A stretch of 64,000 nt of DNA from NCBI RefSeq assembly GCF_001620265.1, contig NZ_CP012661.1:3888501-3952500 (forward strand), read 5' to 3'. Below are positions 1 through 8,405 of the stretch, in pieces. The DNA is from Frigidibacter mobilis (lineage in GTDB: Bacteria > Pseudomonadota > Alphaproteobacteria > Rhodobacterales > Rhodobacteraceae). A program made the translations under genes and the position numbers. The notes under the pieces are model-generated. The model was not told the DNA's origin, ran no database searches, and was given only the letters and a program-made list of their open reading frames with translations. Numbering within the stretch: the stretch's first letter is position 1; every line of letters begins with the position of its first letter.

Positions 1-572
1 TCCGCATGCAGGCTGCCGCCCTTGCCGCCATTGGACAGCCGCCCGCCCCACTTGAGCAAATCGCCCGAGGCGTTCAATCGGGAGATAGCGGCAATGCCGA
101 AGCACAAGCGGCGCGGATCTACTGGCCGATGATGATGGGGAAAGCCTTCCGCCGCGACGCGGACCTGCCTGATATCAACGCTCTACTGAATTACGGCTAT
201 ACCGTGCTGCGTGCCGCCACCGCCCGCGCGGTGGCCGCCGCTGGCCTCCACCCGACTATCGGACTGTTCCATTCCAACCGCTCCAACGCGTTCGCCTTGG
301 CCGATGACCTGATGGAGCCGTTCCGCCCACTCGTCGATCTGACCGCCCGCGCCATAGCGGCCAGGGCTGGCCCCGAAGTCACCCCCGAGGCCAAGCGCCG
401 CATGGCCGACCTGATCGCGCTCGACCTGCCGCTGACCGGCGAGACCAGCCCGGTTTCAGTCGCCCTCTCGCGCCTCGTGACCTCGCTGGCGCTAAGCTTC
501 GAGGCCCGGCGCCTGTCGCTGGCCCTGCCTGAACCGCCCGCCCCGCTCACCCTTGCAGGCCTCGGGTCATGA
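1..572 (+). CDS. cas1: Cas1 integrase, 3' part (type II CRISPR)
   Basis: This is the C-terminal 190 or so residues of Cas1, the integrase that inserts new spacers; the gene begins before the window. Visible Cas1 hallmarks are the LLNYGYTVLRAA stretch, a histidine in GLFHSNRSNAF and an acidic pair in LADDLMEPFRP, which match the metal-binding His and Asp/Glu region of the family. The wording is closest to type II Cas1 proteins that I know. The stop overlaps the cas2 start by four bases (ATGA), so the two are translationally coupled. cas9 and probably the tracrRNA would lie upstream and cannot be seen. The reading frame is intact here. Confidence 0.93.
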   Translation, partial: RMQAAALAAIGQPPAPLEQIARGVQSGDSGNAEAQAARIYWPMMMGKAFRRDADLPDINALLNYGYTVLRAATARAVAAAGLHPTIGLFHSNRSNAFALADDLMEPFRPLVDLTARAIAARAGPEVTPEAKRRMADLIALDLPLTGETSPVSVALSRLVTSLALSFEARRLSLALPEPPAPLTLAGLGS

Positions 573-913
573 GCGGCCCGGCCACCTTTCTCAGCGGATA
601 TCGTCTGATGTGGATCCTTGTCATGTTCGACCTGCCGACCGACAGCAAACCGCAGCGCAAAGCCGCAGGCGATTTCCGCAATTTCCTGCTGGATGAGGGG
701 TTCGAGCGCAGCCAGTTCTCGATCTATGCCCGCTTCATCAACGGTAAAGAGGCTTTCGAGACCCGCATCCGTCGCATCGAACGTGCCCTGCCCGCCCATG
801 GCGATGTGCAAATCTTGTCCATGACGGATCGCCAATATCGCGACATCGTCCATTTCTCGGATCAAGGCCGCAGATCTGTGCGACAAAATCCGTCACAACT
901 GGTGCTGTTCTGA
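569..913 (+). CDS. cas2: Cas2 (type II CRISPR)
   Basis: Cas2 pairs with Cas1 in the spacer-integration complex. The 114-residue protein has the usual ferredoxin-like start (GYRLMWILVMFDLPTDS), in which the Asp of FDLP is the conserved metal-site residue, followed by FLLDEGFERSQFSIYARF and the C-terminal beta strand VRQNPSQLVLF. The length is normal. The ATG overlaps the cas1 stop. The CRISPR array starts 73 bp downstream on the same strand, although the crRNA sense appears to be the other strand. Confidence 0.95.
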   Translation: MSGPATFLSGYRLMWILVMFDLPTDSKPQRKAAGDFRNFLLDEGFERSQFSIYARFINGKEAFETRIRRIERALPAHGDVQILSMTDRQYRDIVHFSDQGRRSVRQNPSQLVLF

Positions 914-942
914 TGCGATTCGACGATTTTCACCACACTCAC

Positions 943-982
943 CCCGCCGCTTTTCCGTGCCATTGCAAGGCCTTGCGGCGGG
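943..982. repeat. Inverted repeat with internal palindrome between cas2 and the array
   Basis: CCCGCCGC (943-950) is matched by GCGGCGGG (975-982), and inside lies the perfect 12-bp palindrome GCAAGGCCTTGC (965-976). The structure ends five bases before the first repeat. It could be a terminator for leftward crRNA transcripts or a leader element for integration; no T-run follows the stem, so the terminator reading is weak. Confidence 0.5.
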
Positions 983-986
983 ACGA

Positions 987-3900
987 AGTGTAGCCATTCA
1001 GAAATCGCGGTCCAGCGGCAACTACGCCCGGCTGGCGCTGGTCAAGGAATACAGTGTAGCCATTCAGAAATCGCGGTCCAGCGGCAACAGGGTCAGCACG
1101 GTCTTGATGTACCGCTTGAGTGTAGCCATTCAGAAATCGCGGTCCAGCGGCAACTCCACGACAGTTGCGATGGCGCCGAACTTAGTGTAGCCATTCAGAA
1201 ATCGCGGTCCAGCGGCAACAACAGCCGGATGGGGCCGGCGGATCATGCCAGTGTAGCCATTCAGAAATCGCGGTCCAGCGGCAACGTTCTGCGGTGGCGA
1301 GGCTTGGCTGAACGAAGTGTAGCCATTCAGAAATCGCGGTCCAGCGGCAACTATCCGACCCGCCCTTGGTCAGCCCGAACGAGTGTAGCCATTCAGAAAT
1401 CGCGGTCCAGCGGCAACGGGTTGCTGTGCCAGCGATGCACGAAGCCAAGTGTAGCCATTCAGAAATCGCGGTCCAGCGGCAACTCCTATTTTGAGGCGAC
1501 GATCACGGACGGCAGTGTAGCCATTCAGAAATCGCGGTCCAGCGGCAACACCGCAGAGAGGGCTAAGCGATGAGCGAGGAGTGTAGCCATTCAGAAATCG
1601 CGGTCCAGCGGCAACCGTTGGGCATCCCGCCTGACCCTGACCGTGAGTGTAGCCATTCAGAAATCGCGGTCCAGCGGCAACTCCAGCGTGCCTTGGACGC
1701 CGCTGGCCGGTAGTGTAGCCATTCAGAAATCGCGGTCCAGCGGCAACACCTCGCGCGCGTCTTCGCCGGATGTCTCGAGTGTAGCCATTCAGAAATCGCG
1801 GTCCAGCGGCAACTCCTCGAACTGAGCGATGCCGACGCCGTTCAGTGTAGCCATTCAGAAATCGCGGTCCAGCGGCAACTTGTAGCGGGGGATTGCGTCT
1901 TCCAGCGGTAGTGTAGCCATTCAGAAATCGCGGTCCAGCGGCAACTTGTCGGGCGCGGAGAGACGGAAGACGTCTAGTGTAGCCATTCAGAAATCGCGGT
2001 CCAGCGGCAACTCCCGCGTGTAGCGGCCGCCAGCGCCTGGCAGTGTAGCCATTCAGAAATCGCGGTCCAGCGGCAACTTGACGATCCGGCGCGCGCTAAT
2101 GTTCTGCAGTGTAGCCATTCAGAAATCGCGGTCCAGCGGCAACAAGCCAGACCAACGGGCGAAAGAACTCCAAGTGTAGCCATTCAGAAATCGCGGTCCA
2201 GCGGCAACTTTGTAGGGCATCACGTTCGGGCCGAGCTTAGTGTAGCCATTCAGAAATCGCGGTCCAGCGGCAACGCGCTGCGTCCGCGCTTATCTTCTGC
2301 GGCAGTGTAGCCATTCAGAAATCGCGGTCCAGCGGCAACTCCATGAGCTTGGTGAAGTTGGCTTGCTTGAGTGTAGCCATTCAGAAATCGCGGTCCAGCG
2401 GCAACAGATGACGTGAGGGCGACATGGCAGACATGAGTGTAGCCATTCAGAAATCGCGGTCCAGCGGCAACAGCGCCTCGCCAGCGGTGTATTCCGCGAT
2501 GAGTGTAGCCATTCAGAAATCGCGGTCCAGCGGCAACTTGTCCGGCGCGGAGATCCTGAACACGTTAAGTGTAGCCATTCAGAAATCGCGGTCCAGCGGC
2601 AACCGGACGCGGCGACCGATGGAAGTTTGACTTAGTGTAGCCATTCAGAAATCGCGGTCCAGCGGCAACAATGGCTCGGATGCTGCGGTTGAATCGTTCA
2701 AGTGTAGCCATTCAGAAATCGCGGTCCAGCGGCAACTCACCAGCCCCCATGCGTTATGGATCATCAGTGTAGCCATTCAGAAATCGCGGTCCAGCGGCAA
2801 CCAACCCCCGGCACCCTTCCCGCATGTGCCCAGTGTAGCCATTCAGAAATCGCGGTCCAGCGGCAACTGCAGCAGGACACCTCTCACCGGAATGTAGAGT
2901 GTAGCCATTCAGAAATCGCGGTCCAGCGGCAACACGTCGCAGGGTAAGCCGGTGTTCGAACGAGTGTAGCCATTCAGAAATCGCGGTCCAGCGGCAACCG
3001 GCGGCTTTGTCGCCAGAGGTCGGCGCGGAGTGTAGCCATTCAGAAATCGCGGTCCAGCGGCAACGTCAGCCGGCGCGTCCAGCGGGGGGCATTGAGTGTA
3101 GCCATTCAGAAATCGCGGTCCAGCGGCAACAGGCCGAGCGTGGCCCGCATGGCGCCCACGAGTGTAGCCATTCAGAAATCGCGGTCCAGCGGCAACTGCG
3201 CAAGCCCGCTGTCACTCAGGCGCGGTAGTGTAGCCATTCAGAAATCGCGGTCCAGCGGCAACAGATCCTCAGCCAGCAGCAGCGTCACACCGAGTGTAGC
3301 CATTCAGAAATCGCGGTCCAGCGGCAACAGGACAACCCGGCCGGTGAGAACCGCACGAAGTGTAGCCATTCAGAAATCGCGGTCCAGCGGCAACTCCGCA
3401 CCGCACTTGACCTTGTCGGCAAGAGTGTAGCCATTCAGAAATCGCGGTCCAGCGGCAACTCGACCGGGTGACGGTCACGCCGGCCGACAAGTGTAGCCAT
3501 TCAGAAATCGCGGTCCAGCGGCAACACCACGGGGCAGATCCTGATCCTGCGCAAAGTGTAGCCATTCAGAAATCGCGGTCCAGCGGCAACTAGCGCCACG
3601 GGGTAGACCAGCTCGATTGCAGTGTAGCCATTCAGAAATCGCGGTCCAGCGGCAACTCAGCACCTTTGGTAATGTCACCCATTGCAGTGTAGCCATTCAG
3701 AAATCGCGGTCCAGCGGCAACTCACGCCGACTATGGGCGCAGCTTTCGACAAGTGTAGCCATTCAGAAATCGCGGTCCAGCGGCAACGGAAGGTCCAGCG
3801 TCTCGGTCAGGCGGATCAGTGTAGCCATTCAGAAATCGCGGTCCAGCGGCAACTCTGTCAAGTCGCCGTGGTCAGCGCCGAAGAGTGTAGCCATTCAGAA

Positions 3901-4183
3901 ATCGCGGTCCAGCGGCAACGTAAGCACAGCGCTGCCCCCTGCCAGCGCGAGTGTAGCCATTCAGAAATCGCGGTCCAGCGGCAACATCGAAACGCGGAAT
4001 ACCTGATAGACCGAAAGTGTAGCCATTCAGAAATCGCGGTCCAGCGGCAACCCGAGCGCGGAACGGACACAGGGTAAACCCAGTGTAGCCATTCAGAAAT
4101 CGCGGTCCAGCGGCAACTCACGGCGACGGCGAATGCCAGTGCCTCGGAGTGTAGCCATTCAGAAATCGCGGTCCAGCGGCAAC
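987..4183 (-). CRISPR. Type II CRISPR array, 49 repeats and 48 spacers
   Basis: A 36-bp repeat beginning AGTGTAGCC and ending GCGGCAAC on the plus strand recurs 49 times, without a difference that I could see, from 987 to 4148 (starts). Spacing is 66 bp except for eight 65-bp steps and one 67-bp step, giving spacers of 29-31 nt. On the minus strand the repeat reads GTTGCCGC at its start and ends TGGCTACACT. This resembles Neisseria/Campylobacter type II-C repeats, so the crRNA sense is probably minus, opposite to cas1-cas2. That strand carries a promoter-like TGGACC, 16 bp, TACACT within each repeat. No degenerate terminal repeat is present at either end. Peptides readable through the array are artefacts. 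Confidence 0.98.
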
Positions 4184-4205
4184 TGACGTGGCCGACGACA
4201 CCGCC
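4184..4205. other. Truncated 49th spacer at the IS66 junction
   Basis: Twenty-two bases follow the last perfect repeat before a GTAA-starting end typical of IS66 elements at 4206. A full spacer would be 29-31 nt and be followed by another repeat, so this looks like a spacer cut by the insertion. It starts with T like many other spacers. Confidence 0.55.
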
Positions 4206-4243
4206 GTAACCATCCGGCGTAGGCCGCGAACGGGTAGCCGCGT

Positions 4244-4846
4244 TCAGGGAGTGGCCTTGGGTGCTTTGGGCTTGCCGGGCCGCGGCGCCCATTTCTTCGC
4301 GAGCTGGTCTAAGCGTTCGACCATCCGCTCGATCCGGGCATCTTCGGGATCGAAGGAACTCCCTGACCAGCTGACCACGTCGTCGTGCTGCTCGTGGTCC
4401 GGATCTGCGAGGGCTTCGAGGAATTCCTCGTAGCCCGGGGCACCGCCGACGTCCTCGGGCGGACAGGCCCCGCTGGCCTTCAGAAGCCTTGGATAGGTCA
4501 CGCCCGGTGCGGCCTCGGTGACCCGTTCGATCCGGATGCTGTGGTCCCAGTCATCGCCGAAGTCGTAGACATACTGGATCGTCCTGGCGCCGGTGTCTTC
4601 GAGCACCTTCTGCAAGGTTGCCTTCTTCGCGGGCATGGGGCCGTCGTAGAACCCATCGGGGTCGGGCACGCCCCAGCCGACGCCACCGGCGCGGAACTCG
4701 TAGAGATGCGTGTCGGTCCAGCCCATTGCGGCCTGGACCACCTCATGCAGCCGGTCGAGCCTGATCTTCAGCGGCACCTCGATCTGGCGCATTGGCTGCG
4801 GATCGACATCGTTCAGGATGATCCTGAGGCGGGCGATCAGTATCAT
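4244..4846 (-). CDS. Plasmid pRiA4b ORF-3 family protein (IS66 passenger)
   Basis: The 200-residue product matches the pRiA4b ORF-3 family, proteins of unknown activity often carried by IS elements and plasmids. Recognisable parts are LRIILNDVDPQPMRQIEVP, the core VVQAAMGWTDTHLYEF and the diagnostic YVYDFGDDWDHSI, followed by a Lys/Pro-rich tail. Its ATG overlaps the tnpC stop (ATGA), so it is co-translated with the transposase. It lies inside the inferred IS boundary and is therefore a passenger. No catalytic function should be assigned. Confidence 0.85.
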   Translation of the reverse strand: MILIARLRIILNDVDPQPMRQIEVPLKIRLDRLHEVVQAAMGWTDTHLYEFRAGGVGWGVPDPDGFYDGPMPAKKATLQKVLEDTGARTIQYVYDFGDDWDHSIRIERVTEAAPGVTYPRLLKASGACPPEDVGGAPGYEEFLEALADPDHEQHDDVVSWSGSSFDPEDARIERMVERLDQLAKKWAPRPGKPKAPKATP

Positions 4847-6564
4847 GCGGCCTTCCTTTGCAAGGTTTGCGACCAGTGCCAGGGAAGGAGTTCCGGCAGG
4901 CGCGACAGGGGCATGTCCGGCAGCCGGGCAAGAACATCGGCCAGCCAGGCCTGAGGATCGACATCGTTCATCCTGGCGGTGACGATCAGGGAATATATGA
5001 AGGCAGCGCGGTCGCCACCGCGGAGCGATCCGGCGAAGAGCCAGGCCTTGCGGCCGAGGGCAATGCCGCGGAGGGCACGTTCGGCCGCATTGTTCGTCAG
5101 GCAGATGCGGCCGTCATCGAGGAAGCGGGTAAAGGCTTCCCAACGGCCGTCTTCCTCGAACATGTAGTTGATCGCCTTGGCGACGGGGTTGTGCTTCGAC
5201 ATCCGGGCACGCTCGGCCCGCATCCAGTCGTGCAGGTCCTCAACCATCGGGCGCGCCAGCAGCTGACGGGCGTCACATCGTGCCACGGCGCTCAGGCCGT
5301 TGATCTCGCGCTCGGCCTCGAAGATGAGGTCGATGCGCTTGACCGCGTCCAGCGCGATGGGCGAGATCTCCTCGGCGACCTTTGTGCCCTTGCGCGCCCC
5401 ATTCTTGGCAGCGGCCTTGATGTCTGCCAGTTCGAAGAACTTGCGGCGGGCATGGCTCCAGCACAGGGCGCGGAGCACCGGCGCAGGTTTGCGGGCCGCG
5501 TCGTAGACACCGTTGTATCCGCCATAGGCATCGGCCTGCAGGATGCCGGTCCAGCCCGCCAGGTGCCGGGTTGGGTGCTCCATCCTGCGGTCTGTCGAGA
5601 AGGAATAAAGCGCCGCCGGCGGTGCCTCGCCAGCAAAGGGCCGGTCGTCGCGCAGATAGGTCCAGAGCCGGGCGGTCTGCGTGCCGCCCTTGGCCATCAG
5701 CGGCACGGTTGTGTCGTCGGCATGCAATCGTTCTGCCGCGAGAACATGGGCACGGATCAGATCGTGGATCGGCTGCAGCGCCACGGCACAGGCGCCGACC
5801 TGGTCGGCCAGGGTGGACAGGCTGATCTCCACCCCTTCCTTGGCGTAGCGTTCAGCCTGCCGGTTCAGGGGCTGATGTTGGCCGAACTTCTCGAACAGGA
5901 GTGAGCCACGAGCCGCCATCGGTTCGAGGCCCGTGGCGAACGCCAGCAGGTTGGGCCCGGCCCATCCCCGCGGTGTGGGATGGAAGGGCGCGGGCGGCTG
6001 GCTGATCCGTTCGCAGGTGAGGAGGGTCACAAAACAGTCCGGGGGATTGTTTTGCCGACGAACGCAGGTGAACTTCTCGCGGACGGTCTGGATCACCTTC
6101 CACTGCCGGGGAATAACCTCCAGCGTCTCGGTGACATCCTCGCCCATCTTCACGATGCGCGCCGACCCGCAGCAGCTGCAGGCGGACGGCGCCTCGATCT
6201 CCACTCGCTCGCGGGGCAGATGGTCGGGGAACGGCTTGCGGGCGGGGCGACGGCGTTCGAAGGCCGCGACAACTGCCTTCGGGGCCGTCGCCTCGGCCTT
6301 GGCCCGGTCATCGGCGAGGTCGGTCTCGAGATCCTCAAGCCGCATCTCCAGCTGTTCGATCAGCCGGGCCTGCCGCTCGGCGCTGTGGCCGTATTGGTCG
6401 CGGCGGAGCTTGGCGATCTGCAGGCGCAAATGCTGGATCATCTCCTCGGAGGCCGAGATGACGGCGCGCGCTTGCGTCAGCTCCCGCTCCGCTGCGGACG
6501 CGCGGGCCTCGGCCGCAGCGAGCGCAGCACGCAGAACAGCAATCTCCGAGGTGGTCTCCGACAT
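4843..6564 (-). CDS. tnpC: IS66 family transposase TnpC
   Basis: This is the DDE transposase of the IS66 element, 573 residues and intact. An N-terminal coiled coil (AALAAAEARASAAERELTQ onward, about residues 10-80) precedes a zinc-finger-like CSCCGSARIV. The catalytic core is marked by ADDTTVPL (first Asp), QADAYGGYNG (second Asp) and the Glu of NNAAERALRG, with the CWSHARRKF motif between. The C-terminal extension DPQAWLADVLARLPDMP is the usual IS66 tail. It is preceded by tnpB and followed, with overlap, by the passenger gene. Confidence 0.95.
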   Translation of the reverse strand: MSETTSEIAVLRAALAAAEARASAAERELTQARAVISASEEMIQHLRLQIAKLRRDQYGHSAERQARLIEQLEMRLEDLETDLADDRAKAEATAPKAVVAAFERRRPARKPFPDHLPRERVEIEAPSACSCCGSARIVKMGEDVTETLEVIPRQWKVIQTVREKFTCVRRQNNPPDCFVTLLTCERISQPPAPFHPTPRGWAGPNLLAFATGLEPMAARGSLLFEKFGQHQPLNRQAERYAKEGVEISLSTLADQVGACAVALQPIHDLIRAHVLAAERLHADDTTVPLMAKGGTQTARLWTYLRDDRPFAGEAPPAALYSFSTDRRMEHPTRHLAGWTGILQADAYGGYNGVYDAARKPAPVLRALCWSHARRKFFELADIKAAAKNGARKGTKVAEEISPIALDAVKRIDLIFEAEREINGLSAVARCDARQLLARPMVEDLHDWMRAERARMSKHNPVAKAINYMFEEDGRWEAFTRFLDDGRICLTNNAAERALRGIALGRKAWLFAGSLRGGDRAAFIYSLIVTARMNDVDPQAWLADVLARLPDMPLSRLPELLPWHWSQTLQRKAA

Positions 6565-6622
6565 GCCGGAAACCTACCGCAGGATCCCGTAATAGTCCAA
6601 CAAAACAAGGCCATTCTGCTCG

Positions 6623-6973
6623 TCACCCTGCCGATGCTGGCCGCTGGGTCCAGCGCGGATTGCGCCAGTCGATCCCCTCCAGAAGGTAGCCGAGTTGCGC
6701 CGCCGAGACCGGAACCGCGGTCCCGCTCTGGCTCACAGGCCAGATGAACTTCCCCGCCTCCAGACGCTTCAGATACAGCGACATGCCGACGCCATCGTGC
6801 CACAGCACCTTGATCAGATCACCCTTGCGCCCCCGGAAGCAGAAGATCTCCCCGCCATGCGGGTCACGCCCGAGACCCTGCTGAACCTTCAGCGCCAAGC
6901 TGTTCATCCCGCACCGCATGTCCGTCACCCCGCCCGCGATCCAGACGCGCGCCCCCGCCGGAAACGCGATCAT
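6623..6973 (-). CDS. tnpB: IS66 accessory protein TnpB
   Basis: The 116-residue protein is the IS66 Orf2 type: VWIAGGVTDMRCGMNSLAL, GEIFCFRGRKGDLIKVLWHDG and LYLKRLEAGKFIWP are the family signatures. It is required with TnpA and TnpC for IS66 transposition, though its biochemical role is unsettled. The start overlaps the tnpA stop by four bases and 58 bp separate it from tnpC. Confidence 0.93.
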   Translation of the reverse strand: MIAFPAGARVWIAGGVTDMRCGMNSLALKVQQGLGRDPHGGEIFCFRGRKGDLIKVLWHDGVGMSLYLKRLEAGKFIWPVSQSGTAVPVSAAQLGYLLEGIDWRNPRWTQRPASAG

Positions 6974-7354
6974 GCGCCGTCCAGCACCGGAAGCAGCCGC
7001 CCCAAAAGGGCCGGGTCGATCTCCGCAGGAACCACGATGTGCCGGCCATTCACCAGCGTGATCGCGACTGTGACGGCACCGGAGCTCTCCAGCTCTGCCG
7101 CAGGTGGTGCCGCTACAGGCGCAGGTTCGGCGGCAATCATCACCGGCGCAAAGGTCAGGGCAGGCTCATCGCCGAGAAGGCCCTCGCGATAGTCCTTCCG
7201 CCAGCGCGTCAGCAACGCGCGAGAGATATCGTGACGCCGCGCCGTCAGCGCCACGTTGCGTGGGCGCGACAGGCTTTCCTCGACGATCCGGATCTTCTCG
7301 CCAGCCGACCAGCGACGCCGCCGACCGCTATCGGTTACCGAGAGAACTTCGATC
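6970..7354 (-). pseudogene. tnpA: IS66 TnpA, 5' end truncated
   Basis: The frame encodes a HTH protein of the IS66 Orf1 type: RRRRWSAGEKIRIVEESLSR, then ALTARRHDISRALLTRWRKDYREG, and a C-terminal LVNGRHIVVPAEIDPALLGRLLPVL. An internal ATG gives 94 residues, but the homologous frame runs upstream to about 7354 without a plausible start codon and then meets RTX coding sequence. The native start and terminal inverted repeat therefore seem to have been lost at the junction. Confidence 0.7.
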
Positions 7355-8305
7355 TGGGAAACTGCACTTTACGCTCTTAAGGTTGCCTTCGACGAAAACA
7401 AGAACGAGCTGGATTCATACGATGATCGATTGGCCGACGCCATAGACACAGCTAACGAGGCAATCGGCGGATTCAGTTGGGTTATGGATGTATATTCTCC
7501 CCTTGCGATTGACCTTAATGGAGACGGCATAGAGACGATCAACCATTTAGACATGGCGGGCATTTTCGATTTTAATCTTGGCGTTGAAGTTACTTCTCAC
7601 GGATGGCTATCGCCCGATGATGGCTTCCTGGCTTGGGACAGAAATATGAACGGCAAAATTGACGACGCAAGTGAACTATTAGGCGGACGTACGCTGGATG
7701 GCTTCAGTCAGCTTTCCCTGTTCGATGACAATGGCGATGGCGCAATTGATGTCAATGATGCAATTTGGGCGGAATTACTGATATGGCAAGACACGAATAG
7801 TGATACTGTCTCTCAACATGATGAACTTTCCTATATTTCCGATCGAGGGTCACCTCTTTGATTCTTTCGGCTGACATAACCACTAGGCAGAACAATGGGA
7901 ATCTAGTACTTTTGGAGTCCTTCGCAACCAGCCAGAGCGGTGAGATGCTTGAATTTTCCGATGTTTACTTCAGAATTGCTACGTCAGACGAGAGTTTGCT
8001 TTCTTCGAGCAGCTCCGACTCGAAGGTTGTGTTCGGACGAGTGCTGATGATTTGGTTTTGGGATCAGCCGAAGATCAGATATTCTTTGGGGGTCAGGATC
8101 TGACACCTTTGTTTTTAATGAAAACTCCGGAAGCGATATTATCTACGATTTTGACCTGACCCATGACAAGCTTGATCTGAGAGAATGGGGCGAGAAGGAT
8201 ACCCTGACGGCGGAAGTCACGGATGATGGCTTGCTCATCAGCGGAGCTTGTGGCTCTGTTCTTCTTCTCGGAATAGCGGAATATGATGGTATCAACTTGA
8301 TATAG
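7350..8305 (+). pseudogene. RTX-type calcium-binding protein, 5'-truncated remnant
   Basis: From the IS66 junction the plus strand encodes an RTX-protein C-terminal region: the module PLAIDLNGDGIETI with WLSPDDGFLAWDRNMNGKIDD (EF-hand-like calcium loops), a second loop DDNGDGAIDVNDA, and finally FFGGSGSDTFVFNENSGSDII, the usual RTX C-terminal secretion-type block, ending at 8303-8305. The frame shifts near 7850, 8036 and 8088. Each is repaired by one extra G, giving a continuous sequence. The 5' end is absent, removed at the IS66 boundary. It lies opposite and convergent to the HlyD gene, so it is not part of that operon. Confidence 0.75.
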
Positions 8306-8405
8306 CCAACCTGTGACCGCTGATCGCTATGTGAACTGACCGGCCACAGACATTGCGCTCTTGATTGGGGCGACTCTGAAGTCAGTCGGAAAAACCTGTG
8401 ACGGG

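Larger units (their letters stand above)
4206..7360 (-). mobile_element. IS66-family insertion sequence with passenger gene, left end truncated
   Basis: The element contains tnpA (partial), tnpB and tnpC in the usual IS66 order, read leftward, plus a pRiA4b ORF-3-like gene after tnpC. The right end is placed at GTAACC (4206), since IS66 terminal repeats begin GTAA. I found no matching left end: tnpA reads without a proper start into the RTX remnant near 7350-7370, so the left terminus appears lost. No 8-bp target duplication could be recognised. Confidence 0.75.

Noticed and set aside
1-913. Type I or III CRISPR assignment
   Set aside because: Cas1 wording, direct Cas1-Cas2 coupling without cas4 or Cascade genes and the GTTG-start 36-bp repeat fit type II; cas9 itself is outside the window, so the subtype stays inferred.
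4226-4243. GTAGCCGCGTTCAGGG resembling part of the CRISPR repeat, possible anti-repeat of a tracrRNA
   Set aside because: The match is short and gapped and lies within the IS66 end; no terminator or promoter of a tracrRNA is visible.
957-4292. Many open frames with recurring SVAIQKSRSSGN or CSHSEIAVQRQ peptides on both strands
   Set aside because: They are translations of the CRISPR repeat in different frames, not proteins.
4858-6747. Long plus-strand frames opposite IS66 tnpC
   Set aside because: Antisense of a clear transposase gene, with no domain features.
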